NCBI GenBank assembly: GCA_002455215.1 | Contig: DKKK01000217.1 | Span: 14,508 to 24,378 of the forward strand | Length of the DNA: 9,871 nt | From: Anaerolineales bacterium UBA6668 | Lineage (GTDB): Bacteria; Chloroflexota; Anaerolineae; Anaerolineales; UBA6668 | Reading direction: 5' to 3' | In this document: positions 1 through 5,621 of the stretch, piece by piece | How positions within the stretch are numbered: position 1 is the stretch's first letter | How the letters are laid out: each line of letters starts with the position of its first letter | The notes under the pieces: model-generated | Database searches by the model: none | The model's input: the letters and a program-made list of their open reading frames with translations, nothing else | Told to the model about the DNA's origin: nothing | Position numbers and translations under genes: made by a program

Positions 1-1079
1 ACGTCATCTACCGGATAGCCAATGGCGCATTCTGGCTCCATGAAGCCGTGTTCAATGCGTTGGGTTTCGAAAATGCCGCTGGCAACGTAGGCGCTGGCGG
101 CTTGGGCGGCTGGCAGGTCACCGCGTTTGCAAGCAGAACGCGAAAGTTGGTTGCTTGCCATGTCGGGGTGAACGCGTGGGCTGTCCGGTTCTAGCGCCTT
201 GAAGCGATCTACAATAGGCTCAAGCACTTCATACTCCACTTGAATGGCGGCGACTGCGGCACGGGCATCGGCTTCGGTATCGGCTACGACACAGGCAAGC
301 ACATCGCCAATATAGCGAGTGACTTCGCCTTCATCAATATACACCAGCCAATCATTTTTGATTAAGCCGATATTGCGTTGTGCTGGAACATCTTTCGCCG
401 TCAGAATGCGAACGACACCCGGCATAGATGCGGCGGCGCTGGTATCTATACGCCGAACAATGGCGCGTGGGTGCTCGCTAAATTTAAGTGAGCCGTGGAG
501 CATCCCTTCCATGCGTACATCATCAACATAGGGGTGTTGCCCCAAAACCAGTTTTCCGGCTTCATATTTGGGCAGGCGTTCACCAATTTTGCCATTGGTC
601 TTGGGCAAGGGCACGTCTTCTTCCTTGCGAATGGCATCGGCGGCGCACATCACAGCGTCCACAATCTTTTTGTAGCCGGTACAACGACATAGATGTGGGG
701 TAAGCGCTTCTTCGATATCGCGGCGGGTCGGGTTCAAATTTTTTTGTAGCAGTACGTGCGATTGCATCACAATTCCGGGGATACAGTAACCACATTGCAC
801 ACCCCCTTTGCTAACAAATGAGTTGGCAAAGACATTTTGCAAGTAGCTCCCCATCCCTTCAGTGGTGACGACGTGTTGCCCTTCGATTTTCTTGAGCGGC
901 GTGACACAGCTGAGAACAGCTTTATCACCAATTTGTACGGCACAACAACCACATGCCGCCTGTGGGCTACAGCCATCTTTGGCGCTAGTGATGCCAGCCG
1001 TTTCGCGCAAATAGGTGAGTAGAGGGGTTTCGGGGTCTTCGGTAACTTCGATGGAAGCCCCATTGAGATAAAATTGCAT
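1..1079 (-). CDS. Molybdenum hydroxylase, xanthine dehydrogenase/aldehyde oxidase family (partial, N-terminal 359 residues)
   Basis: The gene starts at 1079 and reads leftward off the window edge, so its C-terminal part is missing. Residues 1-75 form a plant-type [2Fe-2S] ferredoxin domain with cysteines C37, C43, C46 and C58. Residues 80-145 form the second [2Fe-2S] domain, with C96 and C99 (QCGYCIPG) and C131 and C133 (HLCRCTGYKK). From about residue 165 the a/b-hammerhead domain of the molybdopterin subunit begins without a break. The Mo-binding domain follows, with an HGFMEPECAIG segment near the edge. This is the single-chain order of Desulfovibrio-type aldehyde oxidoreductase, with no FAD domain between. 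Family members hydroxylate purines, aldehydes or N-heterocycles with a Mo-pterin cofactor, usually in the cytoplasm. The first cluster has C-x5-C-x2-C spacing rather than the common C-x4-C-x2-C, which points to a distinct subfamily. The substrate cannot be told from this part. Confidence 0.93.
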   Translation of the reverse strand, partial: MQFYLNGASIEVTEDPETPLLTYLRETAGITSAKDGCSPQAACGCCAVQIGDKAVLSCVTPLKKIEGQHVVTTEGMGSYLQNVFANSFVSKGGVQCGYCIPGIVMQSHVLLQKNLNPTRRDIEEALTPHLCRCTGYKKIVDAVMCAADAIRKEEDVPLPKTNGKIGERLPKYEAGKLVLGQHPYVDDVRMEGMLHGSLKFSEHPRAIVRRIDTSAAASMPGVVRILTAKDVPAQRNIGLIKNDWLVYIDEGEVTRYIGDVLACVVADTEADARAAVAAIQVEYEVLEPIVDRFKALEPDSPRVHPDMASNQLSRSACKRGDLPAAQAASAYVASGIFETQRIEHGFMEPECAIGYPVDD

Positions 1080-1086
1080 GTTATTT

Positions 1087-1091
1087 CCTCC
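1087..1091 (-). promoter_or_regulatory. Shine-Dalgarno site of the molybdenum hydroxylase gene
   Basis: On the minus strand, GGAGG lies seven bases before the ATG at 1079. This fixes the start codon. It contrasts with several other genes in this window that have no ribosome binding site. Confidence 0.85.
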
Positions 1092-1151
1092 AACGAGGGA
1101 AGCCCATAGGTATTTGACTAGCAAAGATGTACATTGGGCGCTGTACTCTCT

Positions 1152-1190
1152 CGCCAACACGCTAGCCAAAACACGTCCACACATTTGGCG
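1152..1190. repeat. Interrupted inverted repeat in the divergent intergenic region
   Basis: CGCCAA at 1152-1157 is mirrored by TTGGCG at 1185-1190. A nested pair, GCCAAA at 1165-1170 and TTTGGC at 1184-1189, shares the right arm. It lies between the molybdenum hydroxylase start and its candidate -10 element, so it would be in the transcribed leader. It could be an operator or an RNA fold, but the arms are only six bases and chance is possible. Confidence 0.25.
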
Positions 1191-1211
1191 TGACCATAAG
1201 GAGGTATTTTG

Positions 1212-1217
1212 ATTATA
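1212..1217 (-). promoter_or_regulatory. Candidate -10 element for the molybdenum hydroxylase gene
   Basis: A consensus TATAAT reads on the minus strand at 1217-1212. Transcription would start near 1205 and give a leader of about 125 bases before the gene. No good -35 box was found at the usual distance, so this rests on the hexamer alone. Confidence 0.4.
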
Positions 1218-1341
1218 GCTTGAAACTTTGAACAGCGAAAGTAGGGCTAGGCAAAATTGCTTGCGTCACTTGCGGGTAATAACGCGACACTTAGGTACAA
1301 CTTTGGCTGATACTCGACAATGCCCCAACACAAGCTGTTAT

Positions 1342-1371
1342 TTGCCAGTTCCACTAAACTCAAGCTAAAAT
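1342..1371 (+). promoter_or_regulatory. Promoter of the glycosyltransferase gene, predicted leaderless
   Basis: TTGCCA at 1342-1347 matches the -35 consensus at five of six bases. An 18-base spacer leads to TAAAAT at 1366-1371, a five-of-six match to the -10 consensus. The ATG at 1378 follows after exactly six bases, so transcription should begin at or next to the start codon. The sequence between the -10 box and the ATG includes AGGTG, but it is too close to the ATG to serve as a normal ribosome binding site. Confidence 0.6.
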
Positions 1372-1377
1372 AGGTGA

Positions 1378-2568
1378 ATGCACTACCTTATTGTTCAAGA
1401 AACCGACTGGCTCAAACGCGGTCCCCACCAACAACACCACCTTTTTGAGCGGCTCAACCAGCGCGGTCATTCCGTCACGGTTTTGGATTTTGAGATTCAA
1501 TACACGCCTTTTCCCAAAGCTCCGCTTTTGGCAAAACGTACTGTATGGCAAGCAGTAGCCAGAGTACTACCGCACACCACCATCCAAGTGGTACGCCCCG
1601 CCACCTTGCGCTTGCCCGTCATTGCCCGCTTGCTCTCTTTGCCATCCTTTTACCTAGAACTACGGCGACAAGTGCGAGAAAACCGCCCAGACGTGCTGGT
1701 CAACTATGCGCTCAGCACCGGGCTACCCGCTTTATGGGTGGCACGTGAGTATCACATTCCTTTTTTAATGCACGTGATAGACGCTTTGCCGCAATTGATT
1801 CCCAACCGCGTGGTTTTGCCCATTGCTCAGTGGTTTGAAAGCCACCTTCTGCACCAAGCTGATTCTACAGTGTACATCAACCATGAACTGGCGCAGTATG
1901 GTATTGCACATGGCGCGTATGTCGACTCGGCACATACCATCCGAACTGGGGTAGATTTACAGCGCTTTGCCCCGCTTGAGCGAGATGTGCAATTGGCAGA
2001 GCGCTGGGGAATTGCTACGGAGGATACTGTCTTGCTATTTACCGGCTGGCTGTATCACTTTGCCGGTTTAGATAAAATCATCCGCCAATTGCCAGAATTG
2101 CCCGCTCATGTAAAAGTGTTAATTGTGGGGGATGGCGATGCCTTTGAAGCGCTCCAAGCTTTGACCCGCGAATTGGGCTTGCAAGGGCGAGTGATTTTCG
2201 CTGGCAGACAGCCATATGCTGACATGCCTGCCTATCTCTCGCTGGCGCAGGTGTGTTTGATGTACTCGGAAGTGAATGATGTCATGCGCCATATTGTACC
2301 CATCAAAACGTATGAGTACCTGTCGGCAGGTAAAGTGGTGCTGGCAAGCGAGTTACCAGGGGTAATGCAGGATATTCCGGCAGGCAATGGGGTGGTATAT
2401 GCCAACGATGAAACCTTGCACGCTACATTGATAACCTTGCTGAACAAACAAACCAGCCAAGAACATGGCTTGGCTGGCAGGGCATTTGTCAATGCTCACT
2501 GTGATTGGGAAAAGCTAACGACCGAGTTTGAGCAGTTGCTAACGGGGGGAAGGGTCGCCGACGAGTAA
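1378..2568 (+). CDS. Glycosyltransferase, family 4-like (GT-B fold)
   Basis: This 396-residue protein has the two-domain layout of GT-B enzymes. The N-terminal acceptor domain starts with MHYLIVQETD and a His/Gln-rich segment at 16-21. The linker to the donor domain holds the GVDLQRF signature at 191-197. The C-terminal domain carries the strand LLFTGWL at 219-225, VLIVGDGD at 247-254, RVIFAGRQPYADMP at 271-284 and KTYEYLSAGK at 310-319, the nucleotide-sugar-binding region. The acidic residue usual at the first position of the E-x7-E motif is replaced by His305; the second, Glu313, is kept. No signal peptide or membrane helix is evident. Family members transfer a sugar from an NDP- or lipid-linked donor to a glycan or lipid. 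The acceptor here is unknown. It is a single gene with its own promoter, so no polysaccharide cluster is visible in the window. Confidence 0.9.
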   Translation: MHYLIVQETDWLKRGPHQQHHLFERLNQRGHSVTVLDFEIQYTPFPKAPLLAKRTVWQAVARVLPHTTIQVVRPATLRLPVIARLLSLPSFYLELRRQVRENRPDVLVNYALSTGLPALWVAREYHIPFLMHVIDALPQLIPNRVVLPIAQWFESHLLHQADSTVYINHELAQYGIAHGAYVDSAHTIRTGVDLQRFAPLERDVQLAERWGIATEDTVLLFTGWLYHFAGLDKIIRQLPELPAHVKVLIVGDGDAFEALQALTRELGLQGRVIFAGRQPYADMPAYLSLAQVCLMYSEVNDVMRHIVPIKTYEYLSAGKVVLASELPGVMQDIPAGNGVVYANDETLHATLITLLNKQTSQEHGLAGRAFVNAHCDWEKLTTEFEQLLTGGRVADE

Positions 2569-2575
2569 GGAAAAT

Positions 2576-3118
2576 CTACTGGTCATCTTCATCGCTGGCG
2601 GGCAAATCGCCTAAATCCAAGCTATCCATAAACTCGGCAAAGGGCGACAAATCACCGGCAGAATCCGCCGCTTCGAGTGCTTTGTTTTCGGGGGTTGCCG
2701 ACTCAAGCGCCACTTCGGCATCGGGCAAAGTACCCGCAACGCGCATCACTTCATCAGAGACGTAAATAGGGCACTGGGTGCGCACCGCAATGGCAATGGC
2801 ATCCGAGGGGCGAGCATCCACTTCCACTCGCTGTCTGTTGACTTCAATGACTAAACTGGCATGATACACGTCATTGCGTAGTTCGCGGATATAGACAAAC
2901 AGCAGTTGTGTACCCAATTCACTGAGTAAATTCTGGATTAGGTCATGGGTCAGCGGGCGAGATACTTCTATCCCTTGTAACTTCACCGTAATTGAATCTG
3001 CTTCACTAGGTCCAATCCAAATGGTCAGGTAGCGTTCCGTATCTGCCTCCCTAAGGACGACAATACGATATTGAGCCATCAGACTAACGCGGATACTGTC
3101 AATAACAACTTCTATCAT
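2576..3118 (-). CDS. Bifunctional nuclease (BFN/DUF151) domain protein
   Basis: The 180-residue product matches the BFN family throughout its first 125 residues. It has WIGPSEAD at 34-41, RPLTHDL at 54-60 and DARPSDAIA at 101-109, all conserved family landmarks. Some plant homologues have been reported to cleave both RNA and DNA. The function in bacteria is not well established. The last 25 residues are very acidic (SDEDDQ at the end) and probably disordered, a common feature of the family. There is no Shine-Dalgarno site before the ATG; the AGGAGG visible next to it at 3130-3135 is on the opposite strand. The gene ends 7 bp from the stop of the convergent glycosyltransferase gene, so the two transcripts probably overlap. 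Confidence 0.9.
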   Translation of the reverse strand: MIEVVIDSIRVSLMAQYRIVVLREADTERYLTIWIGPSEADSITVKLQGIEVSRPLTHDLIQNLLSELGTQLLFVYIRELRNDVYHASLVIEVNRQRVEVDARPSDAIAIAVRTQCPIYVSDEVMRVAGTLPDAEVALESATPENKALEAADSAGDLSPFAEFMDSLDLGDLPASDEDDQ

Positions 3119-3179
3119 GGTGGTTTACAGGAGGTTGAATGGTTGCCGAAAGGCGACGTAAATACGCCGAATGCTCTTT

Positions 3180-3188
3180 ATTGTAGCA
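3180..3188 (-). promoter_or_regulatory. Extended -10 promoter candidate for the BFN-family gene
   Basis: On the minus strand TGC is followed by TACAAT, a five-of-six -10 hexamer with the TGN extension. Transcription would start near 3173 and leave a leader of about 55 bases. No clear -35 box is seen, as is common for extended -10 promoters. Confidence 0.45.
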
Positions 3189-3282
3189 CAATTTTGTAGT
3201 AAAGCAGGTAGATTCGACACGGGTCAGGCTGATAAAGCCCAACCGATTTTTACTGACAATTGCCCCGCAAATCGTGTGGGTT

Positions 3283-3291
3283 TGCTATAAT
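3283..3291 (+). promoter_or_regulatory. Extended -10 promoter of the acyltransferase gene, predicted leaderless
   Basis: TGC plus a perfect TATAAT (3286-3291) makes an extended -10 element. The ATG at 3298 follows after exactly six bases, so the mRNA should start at the initiation codon. A TTGCCC at 3260-3265 could be a -35 box but with a long 20-base spacer. There is no ribosome binding site before this ATG. In-frame codons further upstream lie inside or before the promoter and are therefore unlikely starts. Confidence 0.7.
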
Positions 3292-3297
3292 TTCGCT

Positions 3298-4026
3298 ATG
3301 CCTGAAGAAACTACTCCTACCCCGTCTGCGATTACGCGCACGTTTCGTTACCGTCTCAACCGTTGGTGGTTGTACGCCGTCTATTACGGATTGACGCGCA
3401 TGGAATTTGTGGGGATAAATGACCTGCCGATTGCAGGCCCTTACATTGTGGCGGTGAACCACCTTTCCACCATTGACACGCCTTTGGTGTATGTGGCGCT
3501 AGGAAAAAAACGCGATAGCACCGGTTTGGTAGCCGATTCGCATAAGAAGAACCCATTTTTTCGCTGGGTGGTGGAATCGGTGGGTGGCGTGTGGATTACA
3601 CGTGGCGAAAGTGACCGCGCCGCGCTAAAATCGGCTTTGGCTGTGCTCAAAGGTGGGCGAATTTTAGGGCTAGCACCGGAGGGTACGCGCAGTCCTGTTC
3701 ACGCCCTGCAACCCGCCAAAACCGGTATCGCCTTTCTTGCCAAGCACGCCAATGTACCGGTCTATCCAATTGCCCTGTGGTATACCGACCGCGCTTTCAC
3801 GGAGCTAAAACGCTTTCGCCGTCCGTTTCTGCGTGTGGTGGCGGGCGAGCCTTTGCGCTTCGATGACCCGCTGTTGCTAGATGCGCCCGACCGCTTGCAG
3901 GCTTTCACCGATGAATTGATGTGCCGAATTGCCGCCTTGCTCCCGCCCGAATATCGCGGCTATTATGCAGATTTTCCGCGCACGCTGGAATTGCTGGCAA
4001 ATTCACCTGCAAACATTACACAGTAG
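3298..4026 (+). CDS. plsC: 1-acyl-sn-glycerol-3-phosphate acyltransferase (PlsC family)
   Basis: The 242-residue product belongs to the PlsC/LPLAT family, which makes phosphatidic acid from lysophosphatidic acid at the cytoplasmic membrane. All four family blocks are present: NHLSTID at 54-60 (the catalytic N-H-x4-D with His55 and Asp60), GGVWITRGE at 96-104, APEGTRS at 126-132 (glycerophosphate binding) and VPVYPIAL at 153-160. The length is typical. Only a weakly hydrophobic N-terminal helix around WWLYAVYYGL at 23-32 could contact the membrane. The start was placed at 3298 because the promoter's -10 element lies six bases upstream. The gene stands alone: a divergent BFN-family gene precedes it and a convergent DUF92 gene follows. 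The exact acyl acceptor is inferred from the family only. Confidence 0.93.
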   Translation: MPEETTPTPSAITRTFRYRLNRWWLYAVYYGLTRMEFVGINDLPIAGPYIVAVNHLSTIDTPLVYVALGKKRDSTGLVADSHKKNPFFRWVVESVGGVWITRGESDRAALKSALAVLKGGRILGLAPEGTRSPVHALQPAKTGIAFLAKHANVPVYPIALWYTDRAFTELKRFRRPFLRVVAGEPLRFDDPLLLDAPDRLQAFTDELMCRIAALLPPEYRGYYADFPRTLELLANSPANITQ

Positions 4027-4050
4027 AGGGCAGTCTGTATTGGACATGGG

Positions 4051-4102
4051 TGATACTCGGCGCATATGTCGAATATCAGGTCACGCTTTTAAGGGAAAAG
4101 CG
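4051..4102. terminator. Pair of hairpins between convergent genes, possible terminator region
   Basis: Two inverted repeats lie in the 114-bp gap between plsC and the DUF92 gene. The first pairs TGATA (4051-4055) with TATCA (4074-4078), plus a TCG/CGA inner stem after one mismatch. The second is a perfect 7-bp stem, CGCTTTT at 4084-4090 and AAAAGCG at 4096-4102, with a five-base loop. Neither has a clear T-run after the stem, so a bidirectional terminator is plausible but not typical. Confidence 0.35.
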
Positions 4103-4140
4103 CAATTCCTAGCTGTGTCGAATATACCCCGCAGGCAATT

Positions 4141-4953
4141 TCACACCAACCAAACGCCGAGCGCCATCAAGCCCATTGCACCCAACGCGGCAAGAAAATT
4201 GACCGCGTCATTTTGAAGCCAATGCCAACCGTGACGGAATTGCACGGGCGTACCGCAATGGTGGGTTGGGTTTTGCTCGGTTTGTTGGTCACAGTGTGGG
4301 CAGTAAAACTGCGCTTGGAACGTTGCGCCGAGCCAGCTATCAAGCAATGCGCCACACCAGCCGCAGAATGCCACCCACAGCCAAAGTACTACGGTGTCTG
4401 ATTGCCACAGCCACGCCAAACCTGCAATCCAAAGCGCCCCTGCCAATGCCGCGCCCGTACCGAGCCAGCTAACCGCGCCCGAAGTACCTGCCGCTACTTT
4501 GCGAAAGGTGGTGATTAATCGTGGTTGTTGACGAGCCAACCCGCCAATTTCGGTTGCCCAGGTATCTGCACAGGCGCACGCCAGTGCAGTCACTGCCATC
4601 TGCCACACCAGCCCGGCGTTTTGCCCACCCGCCAGCCACACGCCCAAGCCAAACAATCCGCCATTTGCCAGCACTTGCCAAGCATCGCGTTCACTGCCTT
4701 TGCTGTACGCGCCTTCAACCCGCTTGCGTCGTTGTTTTTTCCACAGTGAAAGGGCACTCGAAGGCACAAAAAAGGCTATCAGCAAAACAGCCGCCGAAAG
4801 CCCACCCACTGCATAGGTGACAGTACCTAACCCAATGGCGGCGAGCGTCCCACTGGTGGAGAGCGACCTGCGCCAGCGGGCAAGCCCGGCAATGACGGTG
4901 GCAAGCGCGAATCCAATTAGCAGACGCTGGAGAAAAGGTGCGGTTGGCGGCAT
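4141..4953 (-). CDS. DUF92 family integral membrane protein
   Basis: This 270-residue protein is hydrophobic along most of its length, with about six to seven membrane segments (for example 12-25, 37-63, 94-108, 114-130, 159-183 and 187-205). The conserved DUF92 (TIGR00297) landmarks are present: NGGLFG at 97-102, ADTWATEIG at 129-137, GTSGAVSWLGT at 156-166 and GALLDSWLGA at 201-210. A cytoplasm-sized loop after this holds a Cys/His cluster, C218-x2-C221 and H231-H232-C233, which could bind a metal. The plant relative VTE6 has been assigned as phytyl-phosphate kinase, so a prenyl or polyprenyl phosphate substrate is a reasonable guess. The bacterial function is not established. It is transcribed away from the CopD-like/rnz operon and its start lies 60 bp from the small ORF of that operon. 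Confidence 0.88.
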   Translation of the reverse strand: MPPTAPFLQRLLIGFALATVIAGLARWRRSLSTSGTLAAIGLGTVTYAVGGLSAAVLLIAFFVPSSALSLWKKQRRKRVEGAYSKGSERDAWQVLANGGLFGLGVWLAGGQNAGLVWQMAVTALACACADTWATEIGGLARQQPRLITTFRKVAAGTSGAVSWLGTGAALAGALWIAGLAWLWQSDTVVLWLWVAFCGWCGALLDSWLGATFQAQFYCPHCDQQTEQNPTHHCGTPVQFRHGWHWLQNDAVNFLAALGAMGLMALGVWLV

Positions 4954-4960
4954 AATCTTG

Positions 4961-4970
4961 TATAATTTTA
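4961..4970. promoter_or_regulatory. Overlapping divergent -10 elements
   Basis: The ten bases TATAATTTTA contain a perfect TATAAT on plus (4961-4966) and TAAAAT on minus (4970-4965). The minus promoter has TTGTAT (4992-4987) 16 bases upstream as a weak -35 box. It would start transcription about five bases before the DUF92 ATG. The plus element would start near 4973, upstream of the CopD-like/rnz operon, but lacks a good -35 box. If both work, polymerase can bind in only one direction at a time. Confidence 0.4.
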
Positions 4971-5013
4971 CAGGCTATTTTCACGAATACAATACTCGTT
5001 CTATCCGACACGC

Positions 5014-5121
5014 ATGGAAACTGCACTTTTCTCTTTGATGAAAAAACGCAAATCGCTTTTCGGCATGTGTGCCGAAGATAACCCGTGCCGAATACACTAC
5101 CTTTTTCTAGCAAGCTTATGA
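5014..5121 (+). CDS. Possible 35-residue small ORF overlapping the CopD-like gene
   Basis: An ATG at 5014 opens a 35-codon frame (METALFSLMKKRK start, IHYLFLASL end). Its TGA at 5119-5121 overlaps the ATG of the next gene at 5118 in an ATGA arrangement. This geometry is typical of translationally coupled genes or leader peptides. The middle is basic (KKRK at 10-13) and there are two cysteines. There is no Shine-Dalgarno site and no family I recognise. It could be a regulatory leader peptide, a real small protein or chance. Confidence 0.3.
   Translation: METALFSLMKKRKSLFGMCAEDNPCRIHYLFLASL
5058..5077 (+). promoter_or_regulatory. Hairpin in the leader of the CopD-like/rnz operon
   Basis: TTCGGCA (5059-5065) and TGCCGAA (5070-5076) form a perfect 7-bp stem with a TGTG loop. 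A further T-G and T-A pair can extend it. It sits inside the 35-codon frame, 41 bases before the CopD-like start. There is no T-run after it, so it is not an intrinsic terminator as it stands. It might influence translation or mRNA stability. Confidence 0.4.
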
Positions 5122-5621
5122 ATTGGACTCTCGCACTGGCATATTTTTTTCACCTACTGGCAACGGTGGTGTGGGTGGGCGGGGTTATACTCTTCCCTGT
5201 GCTGATTATCCCCACTGCCCAGAAGCACTTACCGAGCACGCAAAACGCACAGTTTTTACTTGCCTTGCAAAAGCGTTTTTCACCGTGGGCGTTGTCGGCA
5301 ATTGTGGTGTTGGCAGGCAGTGGACTGATGCAAATGAGTGCTCACCCGCAGTATCGTGGCGTTTTGCAGGTTGATTCAACTTGGGCATGGGTGATTTTGC
5401 TGAAGCACATTGCCTATTTGGGCATGACTCTGCTGGGCGCAATCGAAATTTGGGGGATACTCCCGGCACTCGGCTTGGCACAACTGCGCTTGGCAAGCGG
5501 ACAAGAAAGCGGGTTGGCAGAAATGGTGCGTTTACAAAAGCAGGTGCATTGGCTGTATTGGGGGAGTTTGCTGAGCGCTGTGGTTGTGCTGGCTTGTACG
5601 GCAGTGGCGCGGGTGGCATAA
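5118..5621 (+). CDS. Small CopD-like membrane protein
   Basis: From the ATG at 5118 the product has 167 residues and four predicted membrane helices, at about 4-30, 57-74, 88-115 and 143-163. Conserved-looking features are His12 and WVGG at 19-22 in helix 1, QKRFSPWA at 51-58 before helix 2, SGLMQM at 68-73, and LLKHIAYLGM at 94-103 with His97 in helix 3. This pattern fits small CopD/DUF2269-type proteins. The paired histidines may bind haem or copper, but no function is proven for these short members. A GTG at 5085 in the same frame is a less likely start because ATG 5118 begins right at helix 1 and overlaps the upstream frame's stop. Its TAA shares one base with the ATG of rnz (5619-5621), so the two are probably co-transcribed and translationally coupled. 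Confidence 0.8.
   Translation: MNWTLALAYFFHLLATVVWVGGVILFPVLIIPTAQKHLPSTQNAQFLLALQKRFSPWALSAIVVLAGSGLMQMSAHPQYRGVLQVDSTWAWVILLKHIAYLGMTLLGAIEIWGILPALGLAQLRLASGQESGLAEMVRLQKQVHWLYWGSLLSAVVVLACTAVARVA

Noticed and set aside
1199..1222. AAGGAGGT followed by a TTG codon on plus
   Set aside because: The frame stops after four codons, so it is not a gene. A tiny leader cannot be supported.
3130..3135. AGGAGG next to the BFN-family start
   Set aside because: It lies on the plus strand, while the gene is on minus, and no plus-strand start follows. It is not a ribosome binding site for this gene.
4059..4125. TGTCGAATAT repeated at 4067 and 4116, with an inverted 13-base match at 8059-8071 and a partial one near 3212
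   Set aside because: A 13-base match is expected about once by chance in a window this size. One copy is inside a coding region, and the copies do not share a position relative to genes.
5085..5117. GTG at 5085 as start of the CopD-like protein
   Set aside because: It would add 11 polar residues before the first membrane helix, has no ribosome binding site, and ignores the ATGA overlap at 5118.
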